From NCBI GenBank assembly GCA_947628615.1, contig CANRAO010000009.1, positions 1-52,895 of the forward strand: a stretch of DNA of 52,895 bases. Reading direction: 5' to 3'. The number at the start of each line of letters is the position of its first letter. The first letter of the stretch is position 1. Shown one piece after another: positions 8,113 through 15,664 of this stretch. The DNA comes from an uncultured Clostridia bacterium. Its GTDB lineage: Bacteria; Bacillota; Clostridia; Oscillospirales; Ruminococcaceae. The notes beneath the pieces were generated by a model. It was given only the letters and a program-made list of their open reading frames with translations. It did not search any database and was not told the DNA's origin. A program made the position numbers and the translations under genes.

Positions 8113-8350
8113 TTTTAATATTGATGATACTGTGGACATCACCGACGTGGTATGTCCGACAACATTTGTAAAGGCAAAGGTTGCACTTGAAGAGCTTGAC
8201 GACGGACAGATTTTATCTGTAAAAATGAATGACGGCGAGCCTGTGCAGAATGTTCCGAGAAGTATTAAGGAAGAAGGTCATCAGATTTTAAAGCTGATTG
8301 ACAACGAGGACGGTACATATAATCTGATAGTAAAAAAGGTTGGTGATTAG
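8105..8350 (+). CDS. TusA/SirA-like sulfur-carrier protein
   Basis: 81 residues. The fold signature is DVVCPTTFVKAKVALEEL, with Cys17 where TusA-family proteins carry a persulfide; the usual CPxP is CPTT here, a variant seen in TusA-like proteins of anaerobes. GGAGG precedes the ATG. Lying between sulfite reductase and thioredoxin genes, it may pass persulfide or sulfide sulfur from the reductase or a desulfurase toward the thiocarboxylate carrier (inference). It could instead serve selenium or molybdenum-cofactor metabolism, but no such genes are near. Confidence 0.85.
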   Translation: MANFNIDDTVDITDVVCPTTFVKAKVALEELDDGQILSVKMNDGEPVQNVPRSIKEEGHQILKLIDNEDGTYNLIVKKVGD

Positions 8351-8351
8351 A

Positions 8352-8678
8352 ATGTCGGTTAGAGTAAATGCAGACAATTTTGATACCGAGGTTTTGCAGT
8401 CAGAGACTACAGTTCTGGCAGATTTTTATTCAGACAGCTGTGTACCGTGCAAAAGGCTTTCGCCTGTGTTGGCGGAAATTGAAGATACGCTTTCAGATAA
8501 AATCAAGGTAGTTAAAATCAATATAAATTTTGACAGCGAGCTTGCTGAAAAGTATGAGATACAGTCTGCACCAACGATTTTGTTTTTCAAAAACGGAAGT
8601 GAAGTATCGAGACTTTCAGGGGCAGTTAAAAAAGAAGAATTAATAGAAACCATTAATAATTTACAGTTAGGAGAATGA
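8352..8678 (+). CDS. Thioredoxin-like protein
   Basis: 108 residues from the ATG at 8352, one base after the TusA-like gene's stop; a TTG start four codons upstream is less likely. The thioredoxin fold is clear: VLADFYSDSCVPCKRLSPVL holds C30-V-P-C33 (WCGPC in classical thioredoxin, with the Trp replaced by Ser here), then the cis-Pro segment QSAPTILFFKNGSEV. It probably supplies electrons for sulfite reduction or resolves persulfides or disulfides in the sulfur relay. A thioredoxin reductase gene closes the same operon, so the pair forms a dedicated redox couple (inference). Confidence 0.92.
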   Translation: MSVRVNADNFDTEVLQSETTVLADFYSDSCVPCKRLSPVLAEIEDTLSDKIKVVKININFDSELAEKYEIQSAPTILFFKNGSEVSRLSGAVKKEELIETINNLQLGE

Positions 8679-8681
8679 ACG

Positions 8682-8888
8682 ATGACAATTACAGTTGCAG
8701 GAGTACAAAAGGAATACGAGGACGGGATCAATGTTGCTAAGCTCATTGAGCTTGAGGACGTTGAAACACCGGAATACGTTACGGTAACAATAAACGACGA
8801 CTTTGTCGACAGAGGAGCATTTGAATCCACAATTATCATTGACGGCGACAACGTGGAATTTCTTTATTTTATGGGAGGCGGTCATTAA
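8682..8888 (+). CDS. ThiS/MoaD-like sulfur-carrier protein with protected C terminus (HcyS-like)
   Basis: 68 residues with the beta-grasp pattern of ThiS/MoaD (MTITVAGVQKEYEDGINV...VTVTINDD) and a glycine tail, but ending GGGH rather than free Gly-Gly. In Wolinella HcyS the last residue must be removed by the JAMM protease HcyD before the diglycine can be adenylated. The terminal His68 (or Gly67-His68) is predicted to be removed likewise. It overlaps the activating-enzyme gene by one base (TAATG), consistent with near-equal production of carrier and activator. It is unlikely to be the thiamine ThiS because no thiG, thiH or thiE is nearby. Confidence 0.88.
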   Translation: MTITVAGVQKEYEDGINVAKLIELEDVETPEYVTVTINDDFVDRGAFESTIIIDGDNVEFLYFMGGGH

Positions 8889-9697
8889 TGGCATTTACAA
8901 ACGAACAGCTTGAACGTTACTCACGCCATATCATTTTAAAAGAGGTAGGCTCAAAGGGACAGAAAAAACTGCTTGATTCAAGTGTTCTTATAATCGGTGC
9001 CGGAGGATTAGGTGCACCTGCCGCAATGTATCTGGCAGCTTCAGGCGTTGGAACCATTGGGATTGCCGATGCTGATGAGGTTGATCTCTCAAATTTACAG
9101 AGACAGATCATTCATTCTACAAATGATGTAGGCAAGGCGAAGGTTCTGTCTGCTAAGGAAACTATGGAGGCTATGAACCCTGATGTTACAGTAAATACAT
9201 ATCGTACCTTTGTTTCAAGCGATAATATAATGGATCTCATAAAGGATTATGATTTTATAATAGACGGTACGGATAATTTCCCTGCAAAGTTTCTTATAAA
9301 TGACGCCTGCGTAATGGCAAAAAAACCGTTTTCACACGCAGGAATTATTCGCTTTAAAGGACAGCTTATGACATATGTTCCCGGGCAGGGACCGTGCTAT
9401 CGCTGTGTGTTTAAAAATCCTCCGCCAAAAGACGCTGTTCCTACCTGCAAGCAGGCAGGCGTAATCGGTGCAATGGGCGGTGTGATCGGCAGTCTTCAGG
9501 CAATGGAGGCTATCAAGTATATTCTCGGAATAGGAGATTTGCTGACGGGATATTTGCTTACCTACGATGCAATCAATATGGAGTTTCATAAAATTAAGCT
9601 GCCAACCTATACTCACAATTGTGCAGTCTGCGGAGATAACCCTACTATTACAGAGCTTATTGATTACGAACAGGCAGAATGTGATGGTGTATTATGA
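8888..9697 (+). CDS. ThiF/MoeB/HesA-type adenylyltransferase for the sulfur carrier (HcyF-like)
   Basis: 269 residues, an E1-like activating enzyme. VLIIGAGGLGAPAAMYLAASGV (from about 33) is the ATP-binding loop and DADEVDLSNLQRQIIH the ATP/Mg segment. Zinc ligands are C170, C173, C245 and C248 (CYRC, CAVC), and C187 in AVPTCKQAGV lies at the conserved cysteine position. It should adenylate the carrier's C-terminal glycine so that sulfide forms a thiocarboxylate. There is no rhodanese domain, so sulfide must come from elsewhere, here the sulfite reductase encoded in the same operon. It overlaps the JAMM protease gene by 4 bases. Confidence 0.93.
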   Translation: MAFTNEQLERYSRHIILKEVGSKGQKKLLDSSVLIIGAGGLGAPAAMYLAASGVGTIGIADADEVDLSNLQRQIIHSTNDVGKAKVLSAKETMEAMNPDVTVNTYRTFVSSDNIMDLIKDYDFIIDGTDNFPAKFLINDACVMAKKPFSHAGIIRFKGQLMTYVPGQGPCYRCVFKNPPPKDAVPTCKQAGVIGAMGGVIGSLQAMEAIKYILGIGDLLTGYLLTYDAINMEFHKIKLPTYTHNCAVCGDNPTITELIDYEQAECDGVL

Positions 9698-10113
9698 TTA
9701 AGCTGAAAAAATCTGATTATCTAAAAATGCTTGCTCATGCTGAAAAAGAACTGCCAAACGAGGCTTGCGGGCTTATCGCGGGAGTGATTAGTGGTGATGG
9801 AGCAAATAAAGTTATTGAAAAGGTTTATCTTCTCACCAATATTGACCAGTCCAATGAGCATTTTTCACTTAATCCCAAAGAACAGCTTGCGGCGGTCAAG
9901 GATATGCGTATAAACGGATTTGTACCTTTAGGCAACTGGCATTCACATCCTGAATCACCGTCAAGACCGTCTGATGAAGATAAAAGACTTGCCTATGACA
10001 GCAAAGCAAGTTATATGATTCTGTCGCTTATGGATAGAGAAGATCCTATACTTAATTCTTTTAAAATACAAGGCGATAAAGCTGATAAAGAAGAGCTGAT
10101 AATAGAGGAATAG
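9694..10113 (+). CDS. JAMM/MPN+ metalloprotease acting on the sulfur carrier (HcyD/Mec+-like)
   Basis: 139 residues with a complete JAMM zinc site: E23 in NEACGLIAG, then H83-S-H85 and, after 7 residues, S93-x2-D96 in NWHSHPESPSRPSDED. In HcyD and mycobacterial Mec+ this protease trims the carrier's C terminus and cuts the carrier-amino-acid adduct to free homocysteine or cysteine. Both roles fit here because the carrier ends GGGH and a MetY-like enzyme is encoded. The start overlaps the activating-enzyme gene by 4 bases (ATGA), and the stop is 3 bases before the next start. Confidence 0.92.
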   Translation: MIKLKKSDYLKMLAHAEKELPNEACGLIAGVISGDGANKVIEKVYLLTNIDQSNEHFSLNPKEQLAAVKDMRINGFVPLGNWHSHPESPSRPSDEDKRLAYDSKASYMILSLMDREDPILNSFKIQGDKADKEELIIEE

Positions 10114-10116
10114 CAT

Positions 10117-11013
10117 ATGTATGATATTATAATAATCGGCAGTGGTCCGGCGGGTCTTTCGGCGGCGGTATATGCAAGCCGTGCACGGCTCAAATCGATT
10201 GTCGTTGAAAAGGATTATGCCGGCACAGGACAGATTGCAGTCAGCGAATGTGTTGACAACTATCTTGGTTTACCTGAAATTAGCGGCTATGATTTGGGTG
10301 AAAAATTCCGTGAACACGCAGAAAAATTCGGTGCAGAGTTTTATGATGGAGAAGCGGTTTCAATTTCACGCTCAGACGGTTTTTACACTGTCAGTTTCAA
10401 GAACGGCAAAACACTTGACGGAAAAACAATAATATACGCCGCAGGCACATCTTACCGAAGACTTGACATTCCCGGTGGAAAACTGCAGGGAGTATCATAC
10501 TGTGCGGTCTGCGATGGTATGTTTTACAAGAATAAAACCGTTGCGGTAATCGGCGGAGGAGATACTGCACTTGAAGACGCTTTATATATGTCAAGAATTG
10601 CAAATAAGGTTTATCTGATTCATCGCAGAGACGAGTTCAAAGCAAACAAGGCTTTGCAGGAAAAGGTAAAGGATACACCTCTAATAGAGCTTGTGCTGAA
10701 TTCTGAGGTTTCTGAAATTATAGGTGAGAAGAGAGTTGAGACAATTAAAATTTTGCAGTCTGGCAGAGAAAAAGAACTTACGATTAACGGCGTGTTCGTA
10801 GCAATAGGAAGCATACCAAACACCACACTGTTAAATGGTATATGCAGTCTTGACAAGAGCGGGTATATAATTGCCAACGAAGACGGAATTACTTCTGCTG
10901 AGGGCATTTTTGCGGCAGGAGATGTAAGAACAAAAAAGCTCAAACAGGTTGTAACCGCCGTATCAGACGGTACTAATTGTGTGAAATCTGTAGAAGAGTA
11001 TCTAGCGTATTAG
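10117..11013 (+). CDS. trxB: Thioredoxin reductase
   Basis: 298 residues. The FAD-binding GSGPAGLSAAVYASRA (8-23), redox-active C129-A-V-C132 (SYCAVCDG), NADPH-binding VIGGGDTALEDALYMSRIA and the C-terminal FAAGDVRTKKLKQVVTAVSDG are all present. The length is close to bacterial TrxB (about 310). The usual CATC is CAVC. As the last gene of the sulfur operon, paired with the thioredoxin gene above, it probably feeds electrons from NADPH into sulfite or persulfide reduction (inference). It may also be the cell's general TrxB. Confidence 0.93.
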   Translation: MYDIIIIGSGPAGLSAAVYASRARLKSIVVEKDYAGTGQIAVSECVDNYLGLPEISGYDLGEKFREHAEKFGAEFYDGEAVSISRSDGFYTVSFKNGKTLDGKTIIYAAGTSYRRLDIPGGKLQGVSYCAVCDGMFYKNKTVAVIGGGDTALEDALYMSRIANKVYLIHRRDEFKANKALQEKVKDTPLIELVLNSEVSEIIGEKRVETIKILQSGREKELTINGVFVAIGSIPNTTLLNGICSLDKSGYIIANEDGITSAEGIFAAGDVRTKKLKQVVTAVSDGTNCVKSVEEYLAY

Positions 11014-11049
11014 ATATTTTATATAGTTATTTTTGGAAATATTTTTAAT

Positions 11050-11084
11050 AAAATCCACACAAGTTTATGTGAGGATTTTCTTTT
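11050..11084 (+). terminator. Rho-independent terminator of the sulfur operon
   Basis: AAAATCCaCACA (11050-11061) pairs with TGTGaGGATTTT (11068-11079) with one mismatch, followed by CTTTT. It lies 37 bases after the thioredoxin reductase stop. Confidence 0.75.
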
Positions 11085-11175
11085 ACATCTCAAACCCATC
11101 CGTAATCCCACTCAACCTTGCTGTGTCCTTTTTAACATAATACAATAACACTAGTTATATGTAATGTTTAAAAAT

Positions 11176-11267
11176 AAATCGGTAGATGCTTTATGTGTCA
11201 ACCGATTTTCTTTTATAACAAAAACAAATTTTCAACACGCACAACTTAGTGTGTATTGAAAATTTGT
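11176..11267. terminator. Two adjacent hairpins between converging operons
   Basis: AAATCGGT (11176-11183) pairs with ACCGATTT (11201-11208) followed by TCTTTT, facing right. A second stem of 19 pairs with two imperfect positions spans 11224-11242 and 11249-11267; read leftward it ends in TTTTGTTAT and would stop the cotJ operon. The 11014-11317 gap holds no other convincing feature. Confidence 0.65.
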
Positions 11268-11317
11268 AATAAAAATCATATTTATCGGCAGCTCCGTTTT
11301 TTGTACTATTTTGTACG

Positions 11318-11848
11318 TCAAGGTTCGCCAAACCTCTGGAAGTGAACAATCTCACGTTCTCTAAGGAATTTGATAGGATCTCGAACGTCAGGGTCATCGG
11401 CAAGTCTTAGTATGTTATCATAAGTAAGTCGGGCTTTTTGCTCAGCTGCTAAGTCCTCTGTCAGATCGGTAATAGGATCTCCTGTTGACTGGAATGTTGC
11501 AGCCGAAAACGGCATTCCCGATGCTGCCTGTGGATACAGTCCTGTTGTGTGGTCAACAAAATATGTGTCAAAGCCGCCTTCTTTGATTTCTTTTATAGAA
11601 AGGTTTCTTGTGAGCTGATAAACTATGGCACTTACTATTTCCATGTGACCAAGTTCTTCGGTGCCGATATCTGACAGTATAGCTTTGACCTCGTTGCAGG
11701 GAGCAGTATATCTTTGCGATAAATAACGCATTGCAGCACCTAACTCTCCGTCAGGACCGCCAAATTGTGTAATGATAACTTTTGCCAGAGCAGGATTAGG
11801 ATTTTTTATGTTTACCGGATATTCTAATTTTTTCTTATATTGCCACAT
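11318..11848 (-). CDS. cotJC: Spore coat protein CotJC (manganese-catalase-like)
   Basis: 176 residues of the manganese-catalase-like CotJC family: MWQYKKKLEYPVNIKNPNP at the start, GTEELGHMEIVSA and EQKARLTYDNIL with the carboxylate and histidine metal ligands, and REREIVHFQRFGE near the end. CotJC associates with the spore coat of endospore formers and with related catalases. The reading stops right after FGEP, about 10-15 residues before the usual family end. A neighbouring frame continues past the stop with LDVQN and then KYDFYY, so a late frameshift is possible. Third gene of the cotJABC operon; its start overlaps the cotJB stop by one base. Confidence 0.93.
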   Translation of the reverse strand: MWQYKKKLEYPVNIKNPNPALAKVIITQFGGPDGELGAAMRYLSQRYTAPCNEVKAILSDIGTEELGHMEIVSAIVYQLTRNLSIKEIKEGGFDTYFVDHTTGLYPQAASGMPFSAATFQSTGDPITDLTEDLAAEQKARLTYDNILRLADDPDVRDPIKFLREREIVHFQRFGEP

Positions 11849-12105
11849 TAATTCTCACTCCTTTCCCAGGGCCATGGTTTTGTTGCCCATGTCCATTCAT
11901 CATCGCTGTTTACTCCGCTTACCGTTATCGGTGCATATTTGCTTTCATATTCGGCAACTGCTTCTTCATATTCTTTTTGATGCTTTCTAAAGTATTCAAG
12001 AGCCTCTTTGCAGGTTGGATGACTGTCAAGAAACAACTGTGCCTCAATTACTGCGAAACCGTGCATTCTTACCGACTTTAACAGCTTACTTTTTTCTGCA
12101 TCCAT
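11848..12105 (-). CDS. cotJB: Spore coat protein CotJB
   Basis: 85 residues, the normal CotJB size. The core GFAVIEAQLFLDSHPTCKEA, then ALEYFRKHQKEYEEAVAEYE, and a tryptophan-rich tail (WTWATKPWPWE) are the family pattern. It is needed with CotJA and CotJC for the CotJ layer of the spore coat. It overlaps cotJA by 20 bases and cotJC by one base, so all three are co-translated. Expression from a mother-cell sporulation sigma factor is expected from Bacillus, but the promoter was not identified with confidence. Confidence 0.94.
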   Translation of the reverse strand: MDAEKSKLLKSVRMHGFAVIEAQLFLDSHPTCKEALEYFRKHQKEYEEAVAEYESKYAPITVSGVNSDDEWTWATKPWPWERSEN

Positions 12106-12325
12106 TTGAAACAGCCTCCTCCCCTATGAATGGTTTGTCAAGTGATGGGAATATTGTACCTCTGCATAGTGCAATGTGAGCATCATATGTTTTTTCCCAT
12201 TCCTGAAAAGGAACATATGCCATTGCTATAGGCGTTTTTTCAGGAAACTTTCCTTCAGGCTGCGGACAGCCTTCACAAAAGCCCTTTGCACATATGTCAG
12301 ATGATTTAGTTGTATAAATCTCCAT
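12086..12325 (-). CDS. cotJA: Spore coat-associated protein CotJA
   Basis: 79 residues. The segment PIAMAYVPFQEWEKTYDAHIALCRGTIFPSLDKPF is the conserved CotJA core. The N terminus carries a small cysteine cluster (ICAKGFCEGCPQ) seen in clostridial members. First gene of the cotJABC operon, with an AAGGAG ribosome binding site. It shows that the organism, or a recent ancestor, forms endospores. Confidence 0.93.
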   Translation of the reverse strand: MEIYTTKSSDICAKGFCEGCPQPEGKFPEKTPIAMAYVPFQEWEKTYDAHIALCRGTIFPSLDKPFIGEEAVSNGCRKK

Positions 12326-12411
12326 GTGAAATTCTCCTTATTATTATTTGTGATCATATGCCCGCAGTGCTGTAATGCTGTTTATCTGTTAAAATGTTTT
12401 GGGCATAAAAT

Positions 12412-12536
12412 ATGTAATAACTCTTTTGAGTTGTTACATCACACTTTATTATATGTTGATGCGAAAATTTTGTTATTATAGGATAATTTGTAATTTAATA
12501 AATGTAAAAGCCGCAGACATAATTTTGTCTGCGGCT
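12412..12536. other. Two hairpins in the cotJA upstream region
   Basis: ATGTAAtAACTC (12412-12423) pairs with GAGTTgTTACAT (12428-12439), and a perfect 11-bp stem AGCCGCAGACA (12509-12519) / TGTCTGCGGCT (12526-12536) follows. The second has a T-run only on its minus-strand side. They separate the cotJ operon from the plus-strand genes. The 299-base gap (12326-12624) otherwise shows no gene. Confidence 0.5.
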
Positions 12537-12624
12537 AAATATTTACTTGAAAAATATCACATATTAGTATATAATTAACGTATGTTTATCAGAATAATGT
12601 TGAGTGATAAAAAGGAAAACTACT

Positions 12625-12996
12625 ATGAAAAGATTTAGTATGTTCAGCAATTATAATGCTGAAAAAACAGGCGGAATTGCAGTTGCCGCTTTTATTATAA
12701 GTTTGATTTTTAAGGGAAGAAAAAAGAATGGAAAGCATAAGAGTATATTTGTTAGGTTTTTAAGGAATTTTACCGGAGTTTCATCAGCGGTAGGCTTTGC
12801 CTCAATACTGGGAGCAAAAAATGCCGTTAAGAATAAAGACGACGGCATTAGCTTTGAGCAAGCCGCTGAGATGTATAACAAATCTGTCGGCGAAAAGGTT
12901 ATAGATATTGAATATGATAAAAATGGAAAAGCTAAGGGTACAGGCAAATGTACTAAAACTTATTCTGATTTAGATAAAATGACTTCGCAAAAGTAA
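12625..12996 (+). CDS. Hypothetical basic protein with glycine/alanine-rich hydrophobic segments
   Basis: 123 residues from ATG 12625, chosen because AAGGA lies about 9 bases upstream; a GTG 7 codons earlier lacks a site. Residues about 12-30 (TGGIAVAAFIISLIF) and 50-64 (VSSAVGFASILGAKN) could be short membrane helices, flanked by Lys/Arg clusters and a charged C-terminal half. No family recognised. It is followed after 31 bases by the zinc-phospholipase-like gene and may share its transcript. Confidence 0.6.
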   Translation: MKRFSMFSNYNAEKTGGIAVAAFIISLIFKGRKKNGKHKSIFVRFLRNFTGVSSAVGFASILGAKNAVKNKDDGISFEQAAEMYNKSVGEKVIDIEYDKNGKAKGTGKCTKTYSDLDKMTSQK

Positions 12997-13027
12997 TTTA
13001 CCGTTTATTGGAAAGGTGTGAAGTTTC

Positions 13028-14197
13028 ATGTATAAGAAATTGCTTGCTTCTTTGGGTTTATGTGCAGCAGGTGCAGTGATGATTGGAAAAAAGAAAGCAA
13101 ACGCTTGGTTTTCAGATACTCACTCGGCTATATTTGAATCCGCTCTGGAGATTTTGAAAAACGATGGTAAAAATGACGCTTATAAGTTTTTTGAAGAGCA
13201 CAAAGACCGTATATCATATGGGGTCATAGTACCCGATTTCAAGGGGGACAGAAATAAGGGCAGCGGTATGCACTATTATTCATCGTGTGATAAAAACGGA
13301 AATGCACTTCAGCCCTTATATACAGGCTATCTTGCAAACAGATTAGGCAAGTATGCCCCTTCGGCAAGAACAATGCTGGAGGAAAATTACACAATGAGCT
13401 TCATTCAGTTTGCAAATGATATGAACGATATGGCTCTGGACTCTTTGGGAAGATGTATTCATTTTATTTCTGATATAGGATGTACGGTCCATACGACTAA
13501 CCTTATATCCTTACCGTTTAACAACAATCCGCATCATTGCTATGAAAAATATGCTTTGGCGAATATGGATAGATTTCATACCGACAGCGGAGATGAAAGT
13601 CTTTATAGTGCCTATATGAATAAGAGCGTAGGAGAAATGCTAAATATATTGTCTCAGGAGTCTGCAAAATACTATGCCGACGTAAAGGCTGTTGAGGATA
13701 CAACATTTGAAAACGCACTTAGAAATATGCTTCCATTAACCGAACAGCACGTTGCGGCTTTTATGAATTCATATTATGAAAGGCTTTCTGAAAATATTGA
13801 TAAGGCTCTGAAGGTTAAAAAGAATATCAGAATAAAATCTGCTTGCGACGGTTCTTATCTTACTATTTATGATAATTGTAGAGCAGGACTTTCAAAATTG
13901 AACGATAAATTAAACCAGACGTTTAATTTAAGACTTAATCTTGACGGCAGCGTCAGAATAGTGAATAAAGAGGGGAATCTTCTTTGTGACGGTATGTTTG
14001 GGTTTAAGTGCGGAAAAGCAATAAAAAATAACGGTTTCAGGTTTACTGAAACAAACGGCTTTTATAAAATCTCAACTGAGTATTCACGTTTTTCAAAGCT
14101 GCTTACAAATTCAAAAAGACTTATAAAATACAGAGTATTTCAAAATAATTTCAATCCGCTTGATGAGGGTCAGCTTTGGGTTATTGAAAAGGCTTAA
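13028..14197 (+). CDS. Secreted zinc-dependent phospholipase C-like protein with C-terminal trefoil-like domain
   Basis: 389 residues. After a hydrophobic N terminus (LLASLGLCAAGAVMIGKKKANA) the protein carries the ligand set of the zinc phospholipase C/P1 nuclease fold: W27, H32 (AWFSDTHSAIF), D70 (VIVPDF), H82, then H145-x3-D149-x5-H155 (IHFISDIGCTVH), H169 or H170 and E173. W27 near the mature N terminus is typical, since the alpha-amino group of that Trp ligates zinc. Residues about 270-389 look like a beta-trefoil or ricin-like carbohydrate- or lipid-binding module (inference). The substrate is unknown. The apgM-type gene follows after about 100 bases. Confidence 0.75.
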   Translation: MYKKLLASLGLCAAGAVMIGKKKANAWFSDTHSAIFESALEILKNDGKNDAYKFFEEHKDRISYGVIVPDFKGDRNKGSGMHYYSSCDKNGNALQPLYTGYLANRLGKYAPSARTMLEENYTMSFIQFANDMNDMALDSLGRCIHFISDIGCTVHTTNLISLPFNNNPHHCYEKYALANMDRFHTDSGDESLYSAYMNKSVGEMLNILSQESAKYYADVKAVEDTTFENALRNMLPLTEQHVAAFMNSYYERLSENIDKALKVKKNIRIKSACDGSYLTIYDNCRAGLSKLNDKLNQTFNLRLNLDGSVRIVNKEGNLLCDGMFGFKCGKAIKNNGFRFTETNGFYKISTEYSRFSKLLTNSKRLIKYRVFQNNFNPLDEGQLWVIEKA

Positions 14198-14299
14198 CCT
14201 TATAAATTTTATTTTCATATAATATTGATAAGTTATATAATTCTGTGCGGATTTCTTAAAAATAATATGTGAACTAATTACTGAAGGGAATGTATATAA

Positions 14300-15508
14300 A
14301 TGAAAACACTTGTACTTTTATGCGACGGAATGGCAGACTATCCTGTTAAGGAGTTAGGCGGTAAAACTCCTATGGGTGCGTCAGTTACGCCTAATATGGA
14401 TAAGTTGGCTAAAAAAAGCTATATGGGGCTTGTCAAAACTGTTGCCGATAATATGAAGCCGGGAAGCGACGTTGCAAATCTCGCTGTTTTGGGGTATGAC
14501 CCGCAGATCTACTACTCAGGACGTTCTCCGCTGGAGGCAGGCTCTATAGGCATAGATATGAAGCCTACGGACGTTTCTTTCAGGTGTAATCTGGTAACTT
14601 TGTCTGATGAGGCTGATTATGCAGACAAAACAATTCTTGATTACTGTGCTGATGATATTTCAACGGCTGAGGCAAGAGAAATAGTAAAAACTCTGGCTGA
14701 ACATTTCAACAATGATGAATTTCAGCTTTATTCGGGGGTTTCCTACCGCCACTGCCTTATTTGGAATAACGGTACGACTGACGTCGGAACACTTACTCCG
14801 CCGCATGATATAACAGGGAAGCCGATAAAGGATTACATACCGTCGCATCCCAATGCTAAAAAGCTGTATGATATGATGGTTGAGAGCTATGATGTTTTGA
14901 AAGATCACCCTGTAAACAGGGCGAGAGAAGCCAGAGGTCTTAGACCGGCAAACTCTATGTGGTTCTGGGGCGAGGGAACAAGAAAGTCTCTTATGCCGTT
15001 TGAGGAAAAATACGGACTGAAAGGTTCGATAATTTCTGCTGTTGACCTTTTAAAGGGAATAGGTAAATTCAGCGGTATGAATGTTGTTGACGTTGAGGGT
15101 GCAACAGGATATATTGACACAAATTTTGAGGGTAAAGCCAATGCCGCAATTAAAGAATTTAAGAACGGTCAGGATTTTGTTTACATTCACGTTGAGGCTC
15201 CTGACGAGTGCGGTCATAGGCATGAGATAGAAAACAAGAAAAAATCGCTTGAATTGATCGATGAAAAGATTTTAGGTCCCGTTTTGAATGCTCTGGAGCA
15301 ATATGACGACTACAAGGTTTTGATTATGCCAGACCACGCAACTCCGCTTGAGCTCAGGACTCACACGAACGACCCTATTCCTTTCCTGATGTATCATAAA
15401 AAGGGAGAGGTTGAGGGCAAAGATGAGTTTACCGAGCAGACCTGCAAGGATACAGGCGTCTATATAGAAGACGGTCATAATATTTTGAGTATGTTTTTGA
15501 AAAGGTAA
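14300..15508 (+). CDS. apgM-type phosphoglycerate mutase family protein, possible homoserine kinase analogue
   Basis: 402 residues of the archaeal-type cofactor-independent phosphoglycerate mutase group (alkaline phosphatase superfamily). D9 (LLCDGMADYPV), S56 in PGSDVANLAVLGYDP, HVEAPDECGHRHEIENK and MPDHATPLELRTHTNDP supply the two-metal site and the phosphorylated Ser. Family members interconvert 2- and 3-phosphoglycerate, but in several bacteria the paralogue next to threonine-pathway genes is proposed to replace homoserine kinase. Here aspartokinase follows directly, which supports the second role (inference). Confidence 0.88.
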   Translation: MKTLVLLCDGMADYPVKELGGKTPMGASVTPNMDKLAKKSYMGLVKTVADNMKPGSDVANLAVLGYDPQIYYSGRSPLEAGSIGIDMKPTDVSFRCNLVTLSDEADYADKTILDYCADDISTAEAREIVKTLAEHFNNDEFQLYSGVSYRHCLIWNNGTTDVGTLTPPHDITGKPIKDYIPSHPNAKKLYDMMVESYDVLKDHPVNRAREARGLRPANSMWFWGEGTRKSLMPFEEKYGLKGSIISAVDLLKGIGKFSGMNVVDVEGATGYIDTNFEGKANAAIKEFKNGQDFVYIHVEAPDECGHRHEIENKKKSLELIDEKILGPVLNALEQYDDYKVLIMPDHATPLELRTHTNDPIPFLMYHKKGEVEGKDEFTEQTCKDTGVYIEDGHNILSMFLKR

Positions 15509-15585
15509 AATGTATGTGATATAAATACAGTTGTATTTCAACAAAAAACTATAAAATGTTATAAGTTATTTGTATTAATTGTCAA

Positions 15586-15614
15586 TTGACGCGGTTTTTG
15601 AATACTAATATAAT
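15586..15614 (+). promoter_or_regulatory. Sigma-A promoter of aspartokinase
   Basis: TTGACG (15586-15591) and TATAAT (15609-15614) are 17 bases apart, about 50 bases before the start codon. No lysine riboswitch fits in the short leader. Confidence 0.7.
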
Positions 15615-15664
15615 AATAGTTGTAATATTTAAGGGGAGGAGCTCATAAAGAGCGTGATATAAAA

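Noticed and set aside
8682-9697. Thiamine (ThiS/ThiF) or molybdopterin (MoaD/MoeB) locus
   Set aside because: No thiG/H/E or moaA/E genes are near, while MetY-like, sulfite reductase and JAMM genes fit homocysteine synthesis better.
11191-11403. 70-codon frame overlapping the 3' end of cotJC
   Set aside because: It runs through two hairpins and lacks a binding site. Only its first part is of interest, as a possible shifted end of CotJC.
15509-15664. Lysine riboswitch before aspartokinase
   Set aside because: The gap is about 155 bases, with a promoter inside it leaving only about 50 bases of leader, too short for the aptamer.
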